Source of the DNA: Chrysopilus asiliformis
Taxonomy: Eukaryota > Arthropoda > Insecta > Diptera > Rhagionidae
Reading direction: 5' to 3'
Assembly (NCBI GenBank): GCA_964034945.1
Contig: OZ035962.1
Span: forward strand, 79,071,942 to 79,135,941
Length of the DNA stretch: 64,000 nt
The notes below the pieces were generated by a model that was not told the DNA's origin, did no database searches, and was given only the letters and a program-made list of their open reading frames with translations. Numbering within the stretch: the first letter of the stretch is position 1; each line of letters opens with the position of its first letter. The position numbers and the translations under genes were made by a program. Shown here piece after piece: positions 1 through 9,895 of the stretch.

Positions 1-1071
1 AAACATTTTCATTGCGGCCGCGGTTTCGGACACCAAAAGTTAACCGGTTCGCCGCATAAAGTTTCACGGACAACATATTATTCCCAATTTTTTATATCGT
101 TCAGTTTTTCTTTTTTTGCTGTGAGAATGAATCAAATATAAAGGAAGCGAGTTTATAGAGGAGTCAAGGGTTTAAAGTCTATATTTTACAAAATTAAAAT
201 TGGAGAAGTACTTTATCTTCGCATTTGTTTAGATATTTTGTTAAAAAATTCAGCCACATCGAGAAAATCGGGTAGAGAATGGAAAAAATCGGAGTGATGG
301 AGAGGTACTTCGAAAATATATCCCCAAAAAAAAGTCATCAAACTTTCGCCTCTCAAACTTTCAGTTTTCAAATTAGCGATCTTTAAAATTTGGTTCTTCA
401 AACTTTCGGTCTTCAATTTTTCAGTCTTCAGAGTTTCGGTCTTCAGACTTTGCAATCTTTCGGCATTCAAGCTTTCGGACTTTGAATTTTCAAAATTCCG
501 GTCTTCAATCCTTCAATCTTTAAGAATTTGGTCCTCAAGGTATTCTCACTTTCGGCTTTTAAAAATTCGATCTTCAAACTCTCGGTCTTCAACCTTTCGA
601 TTTCCAAACTTAAGGTCTTCAAATGTGTGCTTCTTCACTATTTCGGTCTTCAGTTTTTCGGTATTTAAAATCTCGGGGCCCAAACTTGTCTCCAAACTTT
701 CGGGTTTCGAATTATTTTGTCATTGTGGTCAAAAGATCGAAAATTTTTGCGGTACAACATTTTTGGTCGAAAGATTTTATAATACTTTGCTTTAATTGAA
801 CGAGCCCAAAATTTGTGGTGGTTTCTAATGACGGCTGGTGACTAAAAACTGAGGCGCTCAGCGCTAGAACGACTTAATCCACAAAATTATCATTTTCAGA
901 ATTCCTACTATTCCTACTATTACAAATTTAACTAAAAAAAACTTTTGGATGCGTATCATTACTTTATGTTATAATGTTCAATCCTATTGGAATTTCTCGG
1001 CTTATAAGGTCTGCAAAAACAACAAAATTATATTATTTTTGCGGATGTTTTCACATCCAAATTTCCCCCCA
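1..1071. other. Non-genic stretch with a degenerate 15-bp repeat
   Basis: I see no gene here. Apart from the 15-bp periodic block at about 330-715 the stretch is AT-rich and featureless. A short segment at about 838-876 recurs inverted at about 4214-4255, so part of it is low-copy repeat. Confidence 0.5.
330..715 (-). repeat. Degenerate 15-bp minisatellite
   Basis: The motif CTTCAAACTTTCGGT recurs with substitutions and small indels across about 380 bp. Read on the minus strand, the best-preserved part (about 340-470) encodes repeated LKTES/LKTET/LKTEK pentads, simply because the period is 15 nt. Frame is lost beyond about 470. I read it as a decaying minisatellite rather than a protein repeat, since the open frame has no ATG and only about 85 codons. 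Confidence 0.6.
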
Positions 1072-2417
1072 CACCCAGAGAAAAATCTCATTCAATCTGA
1101 CGAAAATGCTACGTATAATTAACAAATATAGCGTCAATATACGTCCAACACAACTTTGTGTTATCCTAACAAAATTGAGTTTGTTAATTTTACGTTGTCA
1201 CGTTTTTCAGACGGTTACTGAAAAATCTATGTTATTCTAACAAAAACAATACGTAAACTCAATACAACTTCTGTTGCTCTTAACAAAATTTTGTGTTGTC
1301 TTAACAAAAATTGTTACGTTAATTTTACCTTGCTACTTTTCTGTAATGTTTGTTGTTTCACCACTTATCTTTCTTTCAAGCAGCTTTTTTAGTGTGTGTT
1401 GATGGAATATTTTCACACGAACATTTTATTAGTTTTGAAGGGCGATATCTTTATATGTGATTTCATTGCATATTTACTTCAAGATGGAAATATTTTTTTA
1501 AGAATGATATTCGCGTAACATAAAATTACTGAAATTTGATGATTTTTGGACCAAAAACTTTAAACGAATAAATATTCTCGGTGCATATGATAGTAATACC
1601 TCGAAAAAATACATTCCGCCTGAAGTAGTTTGCAAAAATTAGTATATTTTCAAAAAAATCTGGAAATGTGGGTTTACAAAATTTAACTTAAAATTACTCA
1701 AAATTCTTCTTAGAGAAAGATATGACCCCTAAAAATAGTTTTTCTTTATCTAGGTCGATAAAAAATAAAGGTAATGTAATTTTATTGCTTTTTCAAAACT
1801 CGAATAATTATATTGGCAAGCAAACAGCCATCTTGAAAAGTTTTCCTACAACAAATTGACGAAATGTTTGAAATGTGTGAGTGTGGCGGGCGACGACGAA
1901 AATAATTTTTCAGTTTTTTAGCCGCCATTGAATAAGACAAAAAAGTTGTACCCCGAACAAACAAATTTGTTGGCTTAACAAGTTGATTATGTTGGCTTAA
2001 CAAGTTGACTATGTTGGCTTAACAAGTTGACTATGTTGGCTAAACAAGTTGACAATGTTGCCAAAATATTTTTGTGTTAAAGTTCAACACAAAGTCTTTT
2101 GTTGATTTTACTAAGATTTTTCTCTGGGTGTAGGTATCAACAACAAACGATATTTGTAATTTTCACAACCTTTTGCGTTGTTACTACACAACTTATTTTC
2201 GATATACGATTTCTTTGGGTAAAAATTTAACACAAGCACTTTTGTTGGCTGCACATGGATGTACGTAAATCCTACATATTCTATGTTATTAGAATAACAC
2301 AATTTTTCGTTCGGAGAACAGAACTTCCGTTATCTATACGTTTTTTCTTGTGTTAAAGTTCAACACAAAGTCTTTTGTTAATTTTACTAAGATTTTACTA
2401 AGATTTTTCTCTGGGTG
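1072..2417. mobile_element. Inverted-repeat element with a duplicated right end
   Basis: The left end CACCCAGAGAAAAATCT (1072-1088) is matched in inverse by AGATTTTTCTCTGGGTG at 2114-2130 and again at 2401-2417. The roughly 55 bp inside each right end are also shared (GTTAAAGTTCAACACAAAG and onwards). The interior is rich in TGTTATCCTAACAAAA-like motifs and has a 22-bp tandem array. There is no coding frame. This is a non-autonomous DNA element, probably two overlapping copies or one with a duplicated terminus. No clear target-site duplication was found, so the superfamily is open. Confidence 0.6.
1968..2060. repeat. 22-bp tandem repeat
   Basis: Four and a half copies of a 22-bp unit built on GTTGGCTTAACAAGTTGACT, nearly identical, lie inside the inverted-repeat element described at 1072-2417. 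Confidence 0.85.
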
Positions 2418-2488
2418 CAACAGGTCGGACTTGTCTGCCCTGAAAACCCATCAGGAGCCTGTTTCTGGTATGGAAAGCTGGCTCACCG

Positions 2489-3868
2489 CACGGCAAAAAA
2501 TCCTGGAGTACTTTTCAATCCAAAAATTCTATTAGACAAAATTCCAATACAATTTGGATTAGAATTTAATAAATGCGAATTATTACAAATATTCCAATAC
2601 TTTTTTGTATTGGATTTCAAATTTTTTGTATTATATTTTGCCGTTTAATGCTTTTTATATTAAATTTTAATCCTAAAAGGAGTAAAACCAACACAATTTG
2701 CTTAATATCTTTAAAAAAGCAATCTGTGACGCAAACTTTTTGTAATTGTCATTTATGTTTCGAAGTTCTTCAGTTTTTCAATAATTTTAGTTATTTGTTA
2801 GTGAAATTCATAAAAAATGAAGGAATTGCGAAGGACGAATGAAGAAAAACTTTTGAACCAAATGAAGTAATCAGATTCTTCAAGCATTCATGTAAATATG
2901 TGACATTGTATATTGTATGTATATTATTTTTTGAAAGCATTTTTTTAATACAGATTAAATTGGATTTCGTGAGTTGCAATTTGCAGATGCAGGAAAAAAT
3001 TTACACCAGATATTTGAAAAGGCATATCTTGTCGTTCATGGTATTGCAAATTAAATTTTGTATTTATTTTTTCTAACACCAATCCCTTTTCAGTCTTAAA
3101 AAATCTTAAACTTTTTGATTATTCATCAAAATTAATTCATCAAACCCCATTTTCAAAACAGAAAATGTCGAAAACGGCGAAAATTTTGGAAGGTTCTCAA
3201 GACAGAAAAATTATTAATTTCGAGAATTCTTATAGAAGAGGTAACATTTGCTGTAGTCCGGAATGCATTTTCATGATCGCCGTGATGCCCTGAATTCCTC
3301 GAAATTCACTTAAATCAAAACATAGCATCAGAGAACTTATAATATATGTAAATTTATTTAAAATCACCATACGGGTATAAAAATGAATTTTTTAAACTTT
3401 TCAAAACTTTAAATCCATGCAAATATTAAAATAACTGACCTTTTGTTATTAGTTAAGTATTTTTATGTCTTTAAAATTTTTCTTCAAAATAAATTAGTTT
3501 AAAACAAAAATTCCAATTTTATTTGCAATTCTAGAGAAGATTCAATTATTTGAGTAAGTATAAAAATAGATTAGAATCCAATATATTTTTTTTATTAAAT
3601 TTTAATCCAAAAAGTATTAAACAATCTAATGAAATTTTAGATTAAAATGTAATCCAATAGTATTACATCATTGTAATCCAAGCATTGCTATTTTTCAATC
3701 CAATTTGTATTAGAAAATTTTAATATGTTTTTGGATTACAAGTCAATATAAAAAAGATTAAAAAAATATTTTCAATCCAACCACTAGATTAAAATCTAAT
3801 CCTATTTTGGAGTGGACCTATATGTAATCCAGTTTTGATTGAAAATCACTCTAGGATTTTTTAGCGTG
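2489..3868. mobile_element. AT-rich terminal-inverted-repeat element, no ORF
   Basis: The left terminus CACGGCAAAAAATCCTGGAG (2489 onward) matches the reverse complement of the right terminus, CACGCTAAAAAATCCTAGAG (to 3868), and similarity continues through a TTTTCAATC block. The interior holds many ATCCAA/TTGGAT motifs and no gene. The flanks share an imperfect direct repeat (CATCAGGAGCCTGTTT on the left, CATCAGAGCCTGCTTT on the right), which could be a decayed long duplication or older host repeat. Superfamily unassigned. Confidence 0.55.
3364..3385. repeat. Solo end of the (GTCY)n element family
   Basis: The sequence TCACCATACGGGTATAAAAA is the terminal motif of the elements at 9152-9792 and 19590-20146. 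Here it stands alone, with none of the element body beside it. Confidence 0.5.
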
Positions 3869-3887
3869 CGTCATCAGAGCCTGCTTT

Positions 3888-4154
3888 GCATATCGCTACT
3901 TCGGAGGAAGACTGTCACAACTCAAAAAAATGTCGAATTTGTACTAAAGGTGCGGAAGAGTGGTAATTATGGTATACTTTGTTGTAGAAGAGTGTCACAA
4001 TTGTAACTTATAATTCTGACCACTTCTCGTTACTGTAGATATTTTCTAAATATCAAAAATACTAACACAAAATATCAGAATAACTTTAAAACGTCATTTC
4101 CCAAAATTTACAATTTTTGAGTTGTGACAGTCTTCCTCCGAAGTAGCGATATGC
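3888..4154. mobile_element. MITE with ~40-bp perfect inverted repeats
   Basis: Both ends read GCATATCGCTACTTCGGAGG and continue inward through AAGACTGTCACAACTCAAAAA on opposite strands, about 41 identical bases. Total length is 267 bp and nothing is coded. The high arm identity suggests a young insertion. No convincing target duplication is visible, so I do not name the superfamily. Confidence 0.8.
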
Positions 4155-4269
4155 CCATCCAAAAAGGTTTCTCCCAAAAACCCAGACTTACCAATGGTAA
4201 AAATTTCACAATTTCAGCATGTATCTTATGCCGTTCTAGTGCTGAACGCCTCGATTGTGGGTGGGCTAA

Positions 4270-4680
4270 ATTAACATAAGATACCAACCTTAAAGAATAA
4301 ATTTATTGTCCTTAAAGATAAGTGAAGTAAAAATATAGAAAAAAAAATTTAATTGGAATGAAACTCCAGTAAATTTATTGGGACGAAAATCCATGATAAA
4401 GGATTAATAAAATGAAATTATTTAAACAAAATGCGACGCAGAGATTTAAATTAAGGGCTACAGAGTCTCAAGCTAAAAATTTACTTCATGTTTCGCGCTC
4501 TTTACATTTAATAAGTAATAATGACGAAAATTGTAAAATCAGCAATGAGGCCAAAAGCGCCGCAGGCGAATTGTTTCAAATAGATACGACATTTATAAAA
4601 AATCGTTATTATAACACTATTATACTCCGGGACAAAACCCAAATAGCATCGAAAAGTACGGGCACTTGAGTTTTGTTCTT
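4270..4680. repeat. Dispersed repeat fragment (GCCGCAGGCGAA family)
   Basis: Shares blocks such as CGCGCTCTTTACATT and GCGCCGCAGGCGAA with copies near 15916-16542, 42097-42350 (inverted) and 61659-62050. The open frame at 4412-4669 lies wholly in this repeat and is not taken as a gene. The stretch 4155-4270 and the sequence from 4680 to the LINE fragment at 4930 hold nothing else I can name. Confidence 0.5.
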
Positions 4681-4929
4681 TGCGGCTTAAAAATGCGGCA
4701 ATTTACACAATCGGGTCTAAAGATTTAGACCTACAATTCACATCCCCGTGCAAGAACCGTGAGAAGTGACGAGGACGAAAACTCCGCGCGAAGATTTGTG
4801 TGATATAATACTATCAGATGATGCTCGCATAAAGCTTGAAGCAGCTAATTTTGTTAATGGAGGCGTCTTTTTTGTGAAATGGCAGCGACAGAATTACGTT
4901 CCTGTGTCATAATTGCGGCGTGGCAAACC

Positions 4930-5966
4930 ACTGAAAAGTGTTCCCTACTATGGAGAGCATGGATCTTCGGGACAAGTGGGAGACAGGAGTTGTCACACCA
5001 CCGCAAGCGGACATAACGGTATATACAGATGGTACCAAGATGGATGACCTGACTGGTGCTGGACTGTTCTGCGAGGAGCTCGGAGTGGAGCGATCGTTCA
5101 AATCAGGCAACCATGCTACGGTCTTTCAAGCCGAAGTAATGGCAATCAAAAAACCGAGTCTGCTTCTGTTGGACCTTGCAGTGACTGAAAAGGATATCTG
5201 CATCTGCTCAGACAGTCAAGCAGCCATCAAAGCGATTTCTTCACACACTGCCAAATCCAAGCTTGTGCAGTCATGTAAGGAAGATCTAAAGAGACTATCC
5301 GAAACCAACCACCTTAAAATGGTTTGGGTTCCTGGGCATAGTAATATTCCTGGAAATGAGAAGGCAGATTAACTTGCTCGTAAGGGTACATGTATGGACA
5401 GTCAACCCATTTCTGTTGGGTTTCCGATTCAAACCTTCAAACTGCAACTTTAGCAGTGGGTGGATCAGGAGAACCAACAACTTTGGTCCATGTGCCAGAT
5501 CGACACTACAACAAAGGAATTATGGGGTGGCTTAAATGCAAACCTTACTAAGAGCCTCCTAAATCTGGAACGGAATCCCCTTCGTCTAACGACTTGGATT
5601 CTAACTGGACACTCTCTCCTGAAGGATCACGCCTTCAAGATGAGGCTGGTGGATAATCCACAATGCAGGGGCTGCGGAGAAGAGCAGGAAACGGTGGAGC
5701 ATTTCTTGTGTCACTGTCCAGCCTTAACCCGTACTCGCGTCAAATGCTTCGGCTATCCCTTTCTAGAGGAACTCCATGAGGCAGGAACTCAGGGCTGGGA
5801 GCCGATTCGGAAATATATAGCACTGGCGGGATGGCTAAACAACCGTACTTGAGCTTAATCTGTTCAAGCGAAGGACATCGGAGATGTACACTGGGCCCAA
5901 CTTGAGGCCTACGTGCGTGGAGTTCCCTTGTGAGCCCCCCTCCTATCAAACCAACCAACCAACCAT
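4930..5966 (+). pseudogene. 3' fragment of a non-LTR retrotransposon (RNase H plus C-terminal finger)
   Basis: One reading frame from about 4938 to 5852 encodes an RNase H domain: VYTDGTK (first Asp), QAEVMAI (Glu), CSDSQAAIKAI (Asp) and VPGHSNIPGNEKAD (His/Asp end). After a linker comes a CRGCGEEQETVEHFLCHC-type Cys/His finger typical of the C-terminus of RNase H-bearing LINEs such as the Loa and I groups. Two in-frame nonsense codons, TAA at 5370-5372 (where the family usually has Glu) and TAG at 5452-5454, kill it. Endonuclease and reverse transcriptase are missing, so it is 5'-truncated. The 3' UTR ends in a short (CAAC)n tail at about 5952-5966, as expected for target-primed insertion. 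I found no target duplication. Clade assignment is from memory of the domain layout. Confidence 0.85.
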
Positions 5967-8440
5967 GGATGTCGTTGCACGTCTCATTCGCACAACGGCG
6001 ACGTGCCCGCGGCAAAAATCGCTTATCACCGCGATTTGCATAGTGACGAAATATGTGAATAAAGGCTGCTCTAAATGCTATTTGGGAAGTCTTGTTCGCG
6101 GGGACTGCCCGGCCCACATCGGAACGTATGGTAACTATACTTATAAGCAATATTGGGCATGAAAGAGTTAATAATTAAAAATAAAAATAAAGAAACATGT
6201 CCCCCCTTACTTTATACTTAGAAAATCATGTCTTATTCAACCAAAAATTATCAAAAAAAAAGTCCCACAAATAAATCTTTAAACCCCATTCTCCACTAAA
6301 ACCTGTGTTATTATTTTTCTCCTTTTGGAAAAAAGATTTTTTTCAGCACATCATTACGCCAAGAGATTACTTCATGAAAAGGTATGAAAAACATTTGTTC
6401 CTTTAGAGTAATTTAATCGACGGTGCATTTATGAAAATTAATGCCTTGTCTTCGAAACAATTTACCAAACGAAAATTCATCCAAAAATCGAGACAATCTT
6501 AAAGAGATTCGAAAAACCAGCAAACCGGGTTGTAATGGAATTGTAATGACCAGAAGAATCTACACGAAATTCTCATGGTAATTCGAACCAGAAATTAGTC
6601 AAGGCACCCCGAATTTTTTTTTTAACTTTACGCTAACCTCTTGTATAGTCTCCACGTAATATTCACTCCGGGGCAGGTGTATTGCGCGCACGTGCGTGTG
6701 TATTGAATTTTTGTTGAAATTATTTATTGATTCAATTGGCATAAGCAGGTTTCGCATTCAAAACAAGCGACATATCATTCGCAACAAATTCACTATTGTA
6801 TTATTCATCAGCTCTATTTTTATACACATGTCACTCTCGGCAGTTTGAATCCCATCTCGGGCAAAAATGTCAAACAGAGATGGTTTTTTTTCTGTTCCTA
6901 TTCAGGTAACAGATAACCGAATAAATTTAACCTGCTGTCAGGTGAATTGCTACTGTTTGCGTTTCATTTTCTATTCGTGAATGCATTTTTCAAGATAAGC
7001 TGACTGATCTCACAAATCCCATATTATCGATCGGTGGCGATTGTATACGCAATTCGCCATCGGATCCGAATAAAGTCTGGCTTCTGGAGTTTTTTTTTCA
7101 TCGGCTAACAGACAGGCAATTTGTTCCCATTACCATAAGACATATCGTCGATGGCAAGGAACTTCTTACCGTATCGAAAATGTTATTGAATAGCTCTCTA
7201 AAACTTATCCTAACTTTACCTAATCTCACCTGGTTCTGTTTAAAAGCGTTTTTTCATGATAATGATGATATCTTGAAATCAAATCCATCCAGCAATATAA
7301 TAAATGAACGCGAACGTGTCTTCTCCGTGATTGAGACAGATGAATCCAATGAAATTTCAACTTTTCGCGAAAAATTGCGTAAATACCATCGGCCATCGAT
7401 CATTCAAGCATTTGGCGATCTTTTAATATCATTCACCTGTTGGAACTCACTTATAGCTGCTACCGACCTACCTGCAGCGGAGATCATCTAAATCGGCTTC
7501 ATTGATCAGTTGAGGTGAAGTGACGGGAACCCACTTCGAATTGTGGCCATCAGAGGTTCTCCCTGCTAAATGAAATGAAACGAAATCACCTCAAGATGGA
7601 CTTGTTGTAATACTGATCCAATTTTGGTAAAACTCTGCACAGCAATCGGGTATAGCTGGCAAATTTATGTTGTCATCTTTGATGGACACGAGACTATGAA
7701 CAAAAAAACAAACAAAAAAAAAACCACATCAAATACGATCGCATTTTATGGCAACCTTTTATGGTGAATAACTGTCAAGAAAATCGGGAAGCAAATTTGG
7801 TGAAAACTATTTTTTTGCCAGTGGTACTACTCGCTGATAAATAATTCACTTTTTGATGCTCTGCTTTCGATTGCTTTACGAGTTTTGATGCATTTAAGTC
7901 CATCATCTTGATGGAATGTCTCAACACTCGATACGAAAACTGAATATCTTTTTCATTTGGAAAGCAATAAATTTTACAAGAAATAAACACCGTTGAAAGG
8001 TTAATTGCTAGATTTACTTCATAAATTTCTTCAATGTTAATTACTCAATAGTAACGGTTTTAGGTATGAATTCCATTCCTTAAGGAAAAACTCTATTTCA
8101 CACTTTGTAAATGGTAAAAACTTTTACCACAGTTTCAAACCGCTTGCATATTTAGAAGTTTCGATTTTATTTCACCTTTGGAATCGAATAGAAATATTCC
8201 CCGAGGAATAAAAACATTTACGAATCAGTTGTCGGAAAATGGAAAATGCGTAGCGGTTTTTTTTCTAAACCCTTGTGTAAAGACAATTTGAACTAGTTTT
8301 GAATTTATAAAAAAAAATCTAACAAAAAAAAACATGAAATAAATTCGTGAAAAATTCAACAAATTCGTTGGCAATTTGAATTTTTCACAAATTCACAGAA
8401 AAAATACAGGAAAAAAATCTTTGACGACTCCATCATATAA
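5967..8440. other. Non-genic stretch
   Basis: AT-rich sequence without repeats I can pair inside the window. The only notable item is a 103-codon ATG-initiated frame at 7180-7491, listed separately. GC-rich text with ORFs at about 5970-6160 immediately follows the LINE tail and resembles no known protein. Confidence 0.4.
7180..7491 (+). CDS. Unrecognised small ORF, possibly coding
   Basis: The frame starts with ATG and runs 103 codons to TAA. Its codon use is more even than surrounding chance frames (mixed CTA/CTC/CTT Leu, GCG, CGC) and residues are well mixed, with acidic and basic stretches in the middle (INERERVF, ETDESNE) and a hydrophobic tail. There is no signal peptide, motif or splice site that I can defend, and I recognise no family. 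No poly(A) signal or promoter was identified. It may be a lone exon, a small gene or chance. Confidence 0.2.
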   Translation: MLLNSSLKLILTLPNLTWFCLKAFFHDNDDILKSNPSSNIINERERVFSVIETDESNEISTFREKLRKYHRPSIIQAFGDLLISFTCWNSLIAATDLPAAEII

Positions 8441-8444
8441 TATC

Positions 8445-8967
8445 CTATAATATAATACGAGGAATGTCTGTCTGTCTGTCTGCACAAACGATTTCGAAAA
8501 CCCGCCTAATGATTTTCACGAAACTTGGTGGTTAGGGATTTTCGGGGACAAGGAATCGATCTAGATAGGTCTCGCCTCTGAGAAAATTCCCCCTCGATAC
8601 CCCTCGCTCGGTATCTTCGAATTGGGTGGTCCGATCTTAATGAAACTTTACAGTATTACTAAGGGAGCTAAGGGCTTTCGATTTCTCCACTACGAACCTG
8701 ACTTTTCCTTCCCCTCGATACCCCTCGCCGGGTGTATCAAAACAACGTTTCAAAAATCGGTGACAGCGATTACTCAATAACCACTCAACCGATTTCTATA
8801 AAATTTTGTTATCGCGCGTTAGTTTTAGTTCTAGCTTTCTAGATCGGGAATTTAAAAACTCTGGAAAAGCTCTGTAAAGATAATGTGAACTTAGTTTTTC
8901 CCCAAAAATCGGCACAAGTAGGATTTTGAGGTCGCCGAGCGTGGCTCGGTCTTCCTGGTACTACTAT
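8445..8967 (+). mobile_element. Helitron-like non-autonomous element (candidate)
   Basis: The segment opens with GAATGTCTGTCTGTCTGTCT, carries mildly GC-rich unique sequence with paired CCCCTCGATACCCCTCGC blocks (about 8590 and 8712), and closes with a strong hairpin, CCGAGC-GTG-GCTCGG (8935-8949), followed by CTTCCTGGTACTACTA. A short GC-rich hairpin just inside the 3' end is the classic Helitron signature. The expected CTRR end and A/T insertion site are not clear. It differs in sequence from the other (GTCY)n elements here. Confidence 0.4.
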
Positions 8968-9151
8968 GTAAAGCAAGGATGCTCAGCAGTGACGTCAACG
9001 AAACAAACAATTTCGGAAAGTTACGAATTTTGTCGCAGTGAATTACTAAATCACTAAATGACAATCAGAAGTTTATCGAATTTTCTGAGTTCAAAAGATC
9101 ATATAAACATTTAGTGAAATATAATTTTTGTTTTTTGATAGTCTGGTTATA

Positions 9152-9792
9152 TTTATACCCGTATGGTGAAACCAAAGGGTATATTAACTTTGCCTTACCG
9201 TTTGTAACGCCAAGATCCCGTCATCACACACAAAAATGAATTACACCAGTGTGTTTAGAATGATAAAAATAATTAATTTCTGCATGTCCGTCCGTCTGTC
9301 CGTATGTCTGTCCGTCTGTCCGTCTGTCCGTCTGTCCGTCTATCCGTCTGTCCGTCTGTCCGTCTGTCCGTCTGTCTGTCCGTCTGTCCGTCTGCCTGTG
9401 GCGCGGATTGCGGATTGCGGGCGCACGGATTGAGCTACAGACTTGAAATTTTGCACAGATTCGTTTTTCGTAAAATTCGAGGCTAAGTACATTAATGGGC
9501 AAAAAAGGACCATTAGGAGGGGTACCCCCCATACGAACGAAAACGTTTTTTGCAAATATCTCAAAAACGGAGCATCTTATCAAAAAAGTCCAAGAACAAA
9601 AGTTATTTAGGATATGATTCTACATAAAACTCCCATACATCAAAATCCGATTGGAATAAATTTTAAAAAATCTTATTGGAAAGTTTGACTTCAAAGTGGA
9701 ATTTTGGTACAAATGTTCGAATTTTGATACGAATATCACCATACGGGTCACCAATGATTGCCAGATTGGCAATTATAGCTTTTGTAATGTTT
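9152..9792 (+). mobile_element. (GTCY)n element, copy A
   Basis: Begins TTTATACCCGTATGGTGAAA and shows the inverse motif TCACCATACGGG at 9738. Order of parts: terminal block, a module reading AAAATGAATTACACCAGTGT, a (GTCCGTCT)n array at 9284-9405, a GATTGAGCTACAGACTTGAA module, a unique body, then a perfect hairpin ATTGCCA-GAT-TGGCAAT (9755-9771) and a TATAGCTTTTGT tail. Nothing is coded; the long open frames over the array are translations of the microsatellite. An inverted copy lies at 19590-20146. It recalls mini-me elements of Diptera. Confidence 0.75.
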
Positions 9793-9796
9793 TTTA

Positions 9797-9895
9797 GTTT
9801 CAGCCAAAGCTTAGGGGAGTACCCTTTAATTCCGAAGCACCGCTCACGATGGTCGGAAGAATGAAAAGAGATGTCGGTTTATGTTTTCCTTGGAC
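9797..9895 (+). repeat. Dispersed repeat, paired with 29626-29716
   Basis: About 95 bp (GTTTCAGCCA ... GATGGTC(A/G)GAAGAA ... GGTTTATGTT) is shared with 29626-29716 at high identity. Both copies happen to lie beside (GTCY)n elements, at different ends of them. Frames through it are not conserved enough to call coding. It may be a fragment of a larger retroelement. Confidence 0.6.

Noticed and set aside
4412..4669. ATG-initiated 85-codon frame
   Set aside because: Lies in a dispersed repeat whose other copies do not keep the frame.
5740..6162. Open frames of 136 codons (minus) and 92 codons (plus) over the LINE 3' end
   Set aside because: Shadow frames of the RNase H/finger frame and its 3' UTR; no domain of their own.
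9284..9405. CRISPR-like array
   Set aside because: Units are uninterrupted 8-bp or 12-bp microsatellite repeats with no spacers, in a eukaryotic genome.
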